6,280 nucleotides of DNA, from assembly GCA_020346805.1 (NCBI GenBank), contig CP070790.1, forward strand, positions 1,894,490 to 1,900,769. Reading direction: 5' to 3'. Positions 5,713-6,280 of this stretch are shown here, one piece after another (position 1 is the first letter of the stretch; each line of letters starts with the position of its first letter). The position numbers were made by a program, and so were the translations under genes. The notes under the pieces are model-generated. The model was given only the letters and a program-made list of their open reading frames with translations, was not told the DNA's origin and did no database searches. The DNA is from Planctomycetota bacterium. GTDB taxonomy: Bacteria > Planctomycetota > Phycisphaerae > UBA1845 > PWPN01.

Positions 5713-6280
5713 GTGAAGTGCATGTTTTGTGCTGAAGAAATCCAGGACGCCGCCATTTTGTGCCGATTCTGCGGGGCCCAAAAAAAAGATGACCAATGGT
5801 TCCCCCCCGGCCCCCAAACCACGGCGGTAGCGGCGGCTCCCCCCAAAGGCAGCTTTACCATCAAAACTGCCGGTTGGTTCTTCGCCATCTCCGGCATAGT
5901 CTCGTTTGCTTCACTTACTTCCGAGGTACCCATCTTCGGGGCCGTACGCGGCGGAACCTTGGCCGTCGGCTACAACCTCTTCTTTGCTCTGCTTTTTATG
6001 GCCATCGCCGTCGGTTTACTGGTTCCCAAACATTGGACCTGTCGCCTGATCCTCACCGGCACCGCCGTATACACCCTGGATAGATTGATTTTCCTTCTCG
6101 ACAGTGGGGCCCGCGAAGCCTATCTGGCCAAAAGCGGCGTGACCGGGGAAGTGGCCGCCTTTATCGATGTAAGCATCTTCCATCAGGGCATCGTTCTTGC
6201 CATTCTGGTTTCCGTGCTCTGCTGGTGGGGATTCGCCCTCTATATCTACCTCCGACGTGATTATTTCCAACAAGCCGTCT
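5713..6280 (+). CDS. Zinc-ribbon membrane protein (C-terminus beyond window edge)
   Basis: The frame is open from a GTG at 5713 to the right edge (189 residues, no stop). The GTG start is preferred because AAGGA lies 7 nt upstream and it yields MKCMFCAEEIQDAAILCRFCG, the standard opening of bacterial N-terminal zinc ribbons: C3-X2-C6-X10-C17-X2-C20. In-frame ATGs at 5677 (no clear ribosome binding site) and 5722 (would lose C3) are less likely; an in-frame TGA at 5641 limits the upstream extent. A Pro/Ala-rich linker (about 29-46) leads to about four hydrophobic segments: 52-70, 83-104, 109-130 and 155-180. The ribbon is probably cytoplasmic and the rest lies in the inner membrane. Similar ribbons sit on many unrelated membrane proteins, so the function is unknown. 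The linker is encoded by slippage-prone tracts of eight A (5780-5787) and seven C (5802-5808). Confidence 0.82.
   Translation, partial: MKCMFCAEEIQDAAILCRFCGAQKKDDQWFPPGPQTTAVAAAPPKGSFTIKTAGWFFAISGIVSFASLTSEVPIFGAVRGGTLAVGYNLFFALLFMAIAVGLLVPKHWTCRLILTGTAVYTLDRLIFLLDSGAREAYLAKSGVTGEVAAFIDVSIFHQGIVLAILVSVLCWWGFALYIYLRRDYFQQAV

Noticed and set aside
5556..5933. A 125-residue minus-strand open frame across the start of the zinc-ribbon gene
   Set aside because: It is antisense to a frame with a clear zinc-ribbon signature and a good ribosome binding site, and has no recognisable motif.

Overview
The window looks like a piece of a bacterial chromosome, most likely from a Planctomycetota (Phycisphaerae-like) lineage. 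This is inferred from gene content, not from a search: a prepilin-type protein with a C-terminal H-X9-DG motif, a large DUF4954-type left-handed beta-helix protein, a secreted protein whose mature N-terminus has a CEYTVRDTGFV-like motif, and generous gaps between genes. No RNA gene, insertion sequence, CRISPR array, integrase or phage gene was found.

Layout. Four genes lie on the minus strand and are transcribed right to left. nagB (4134-4928) encodes glucosamine-6-phosphate deaminase. A 139-nt gap separates it from a 734-residue DUF4954-family protein (1790-3994). A 229-nt gap follows, with a weak terminator-like hairpin and a weak promoter candidate. Next come a prepilin-like H-X9-DG protein (844-1560), a 141-nt gap, and a secreted protein with a thioredoxin-like segment lacking CXXC, cut by the left edge (1-702). 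On the plus strand, after an AT-rich gap of 784 nt, a zinc-ribbon membrane protein (5713 onward) starts at a GTG and is cut by the right edge. The two edge genes are open at the window boundary and rest on direct translation.

How the genes may work together. NagB converts glucosamine-6-phosphate to fructose-6-phosphate and ammonia, linking amino-sugar catabolism to glycolysis. The DUF4954 protein follows it in the same direction and has a beta-helix fold typical of sugar-nucleotide acyl- or nucleotidyltransferases, so a role in amino-sugar or nucleotide-sugar metabolism is plausible but unproven. An 18-bp near-palindrome touches the nagB ribosome binding site and looks like an operator or a translational control element. 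The prepilin-like and secreted genes have their own gaps and are probably separate envelope functions.

Most of the window is ordinary chromosomal housekeeping and accessory sequence. I do not see a convincing new multi-gene system. The points most worth checking are the NagB/DUF4954 pairing, the palindrome at the nagB start, and the homopolymer tracts that could truncate the zinc-ribbon protein.
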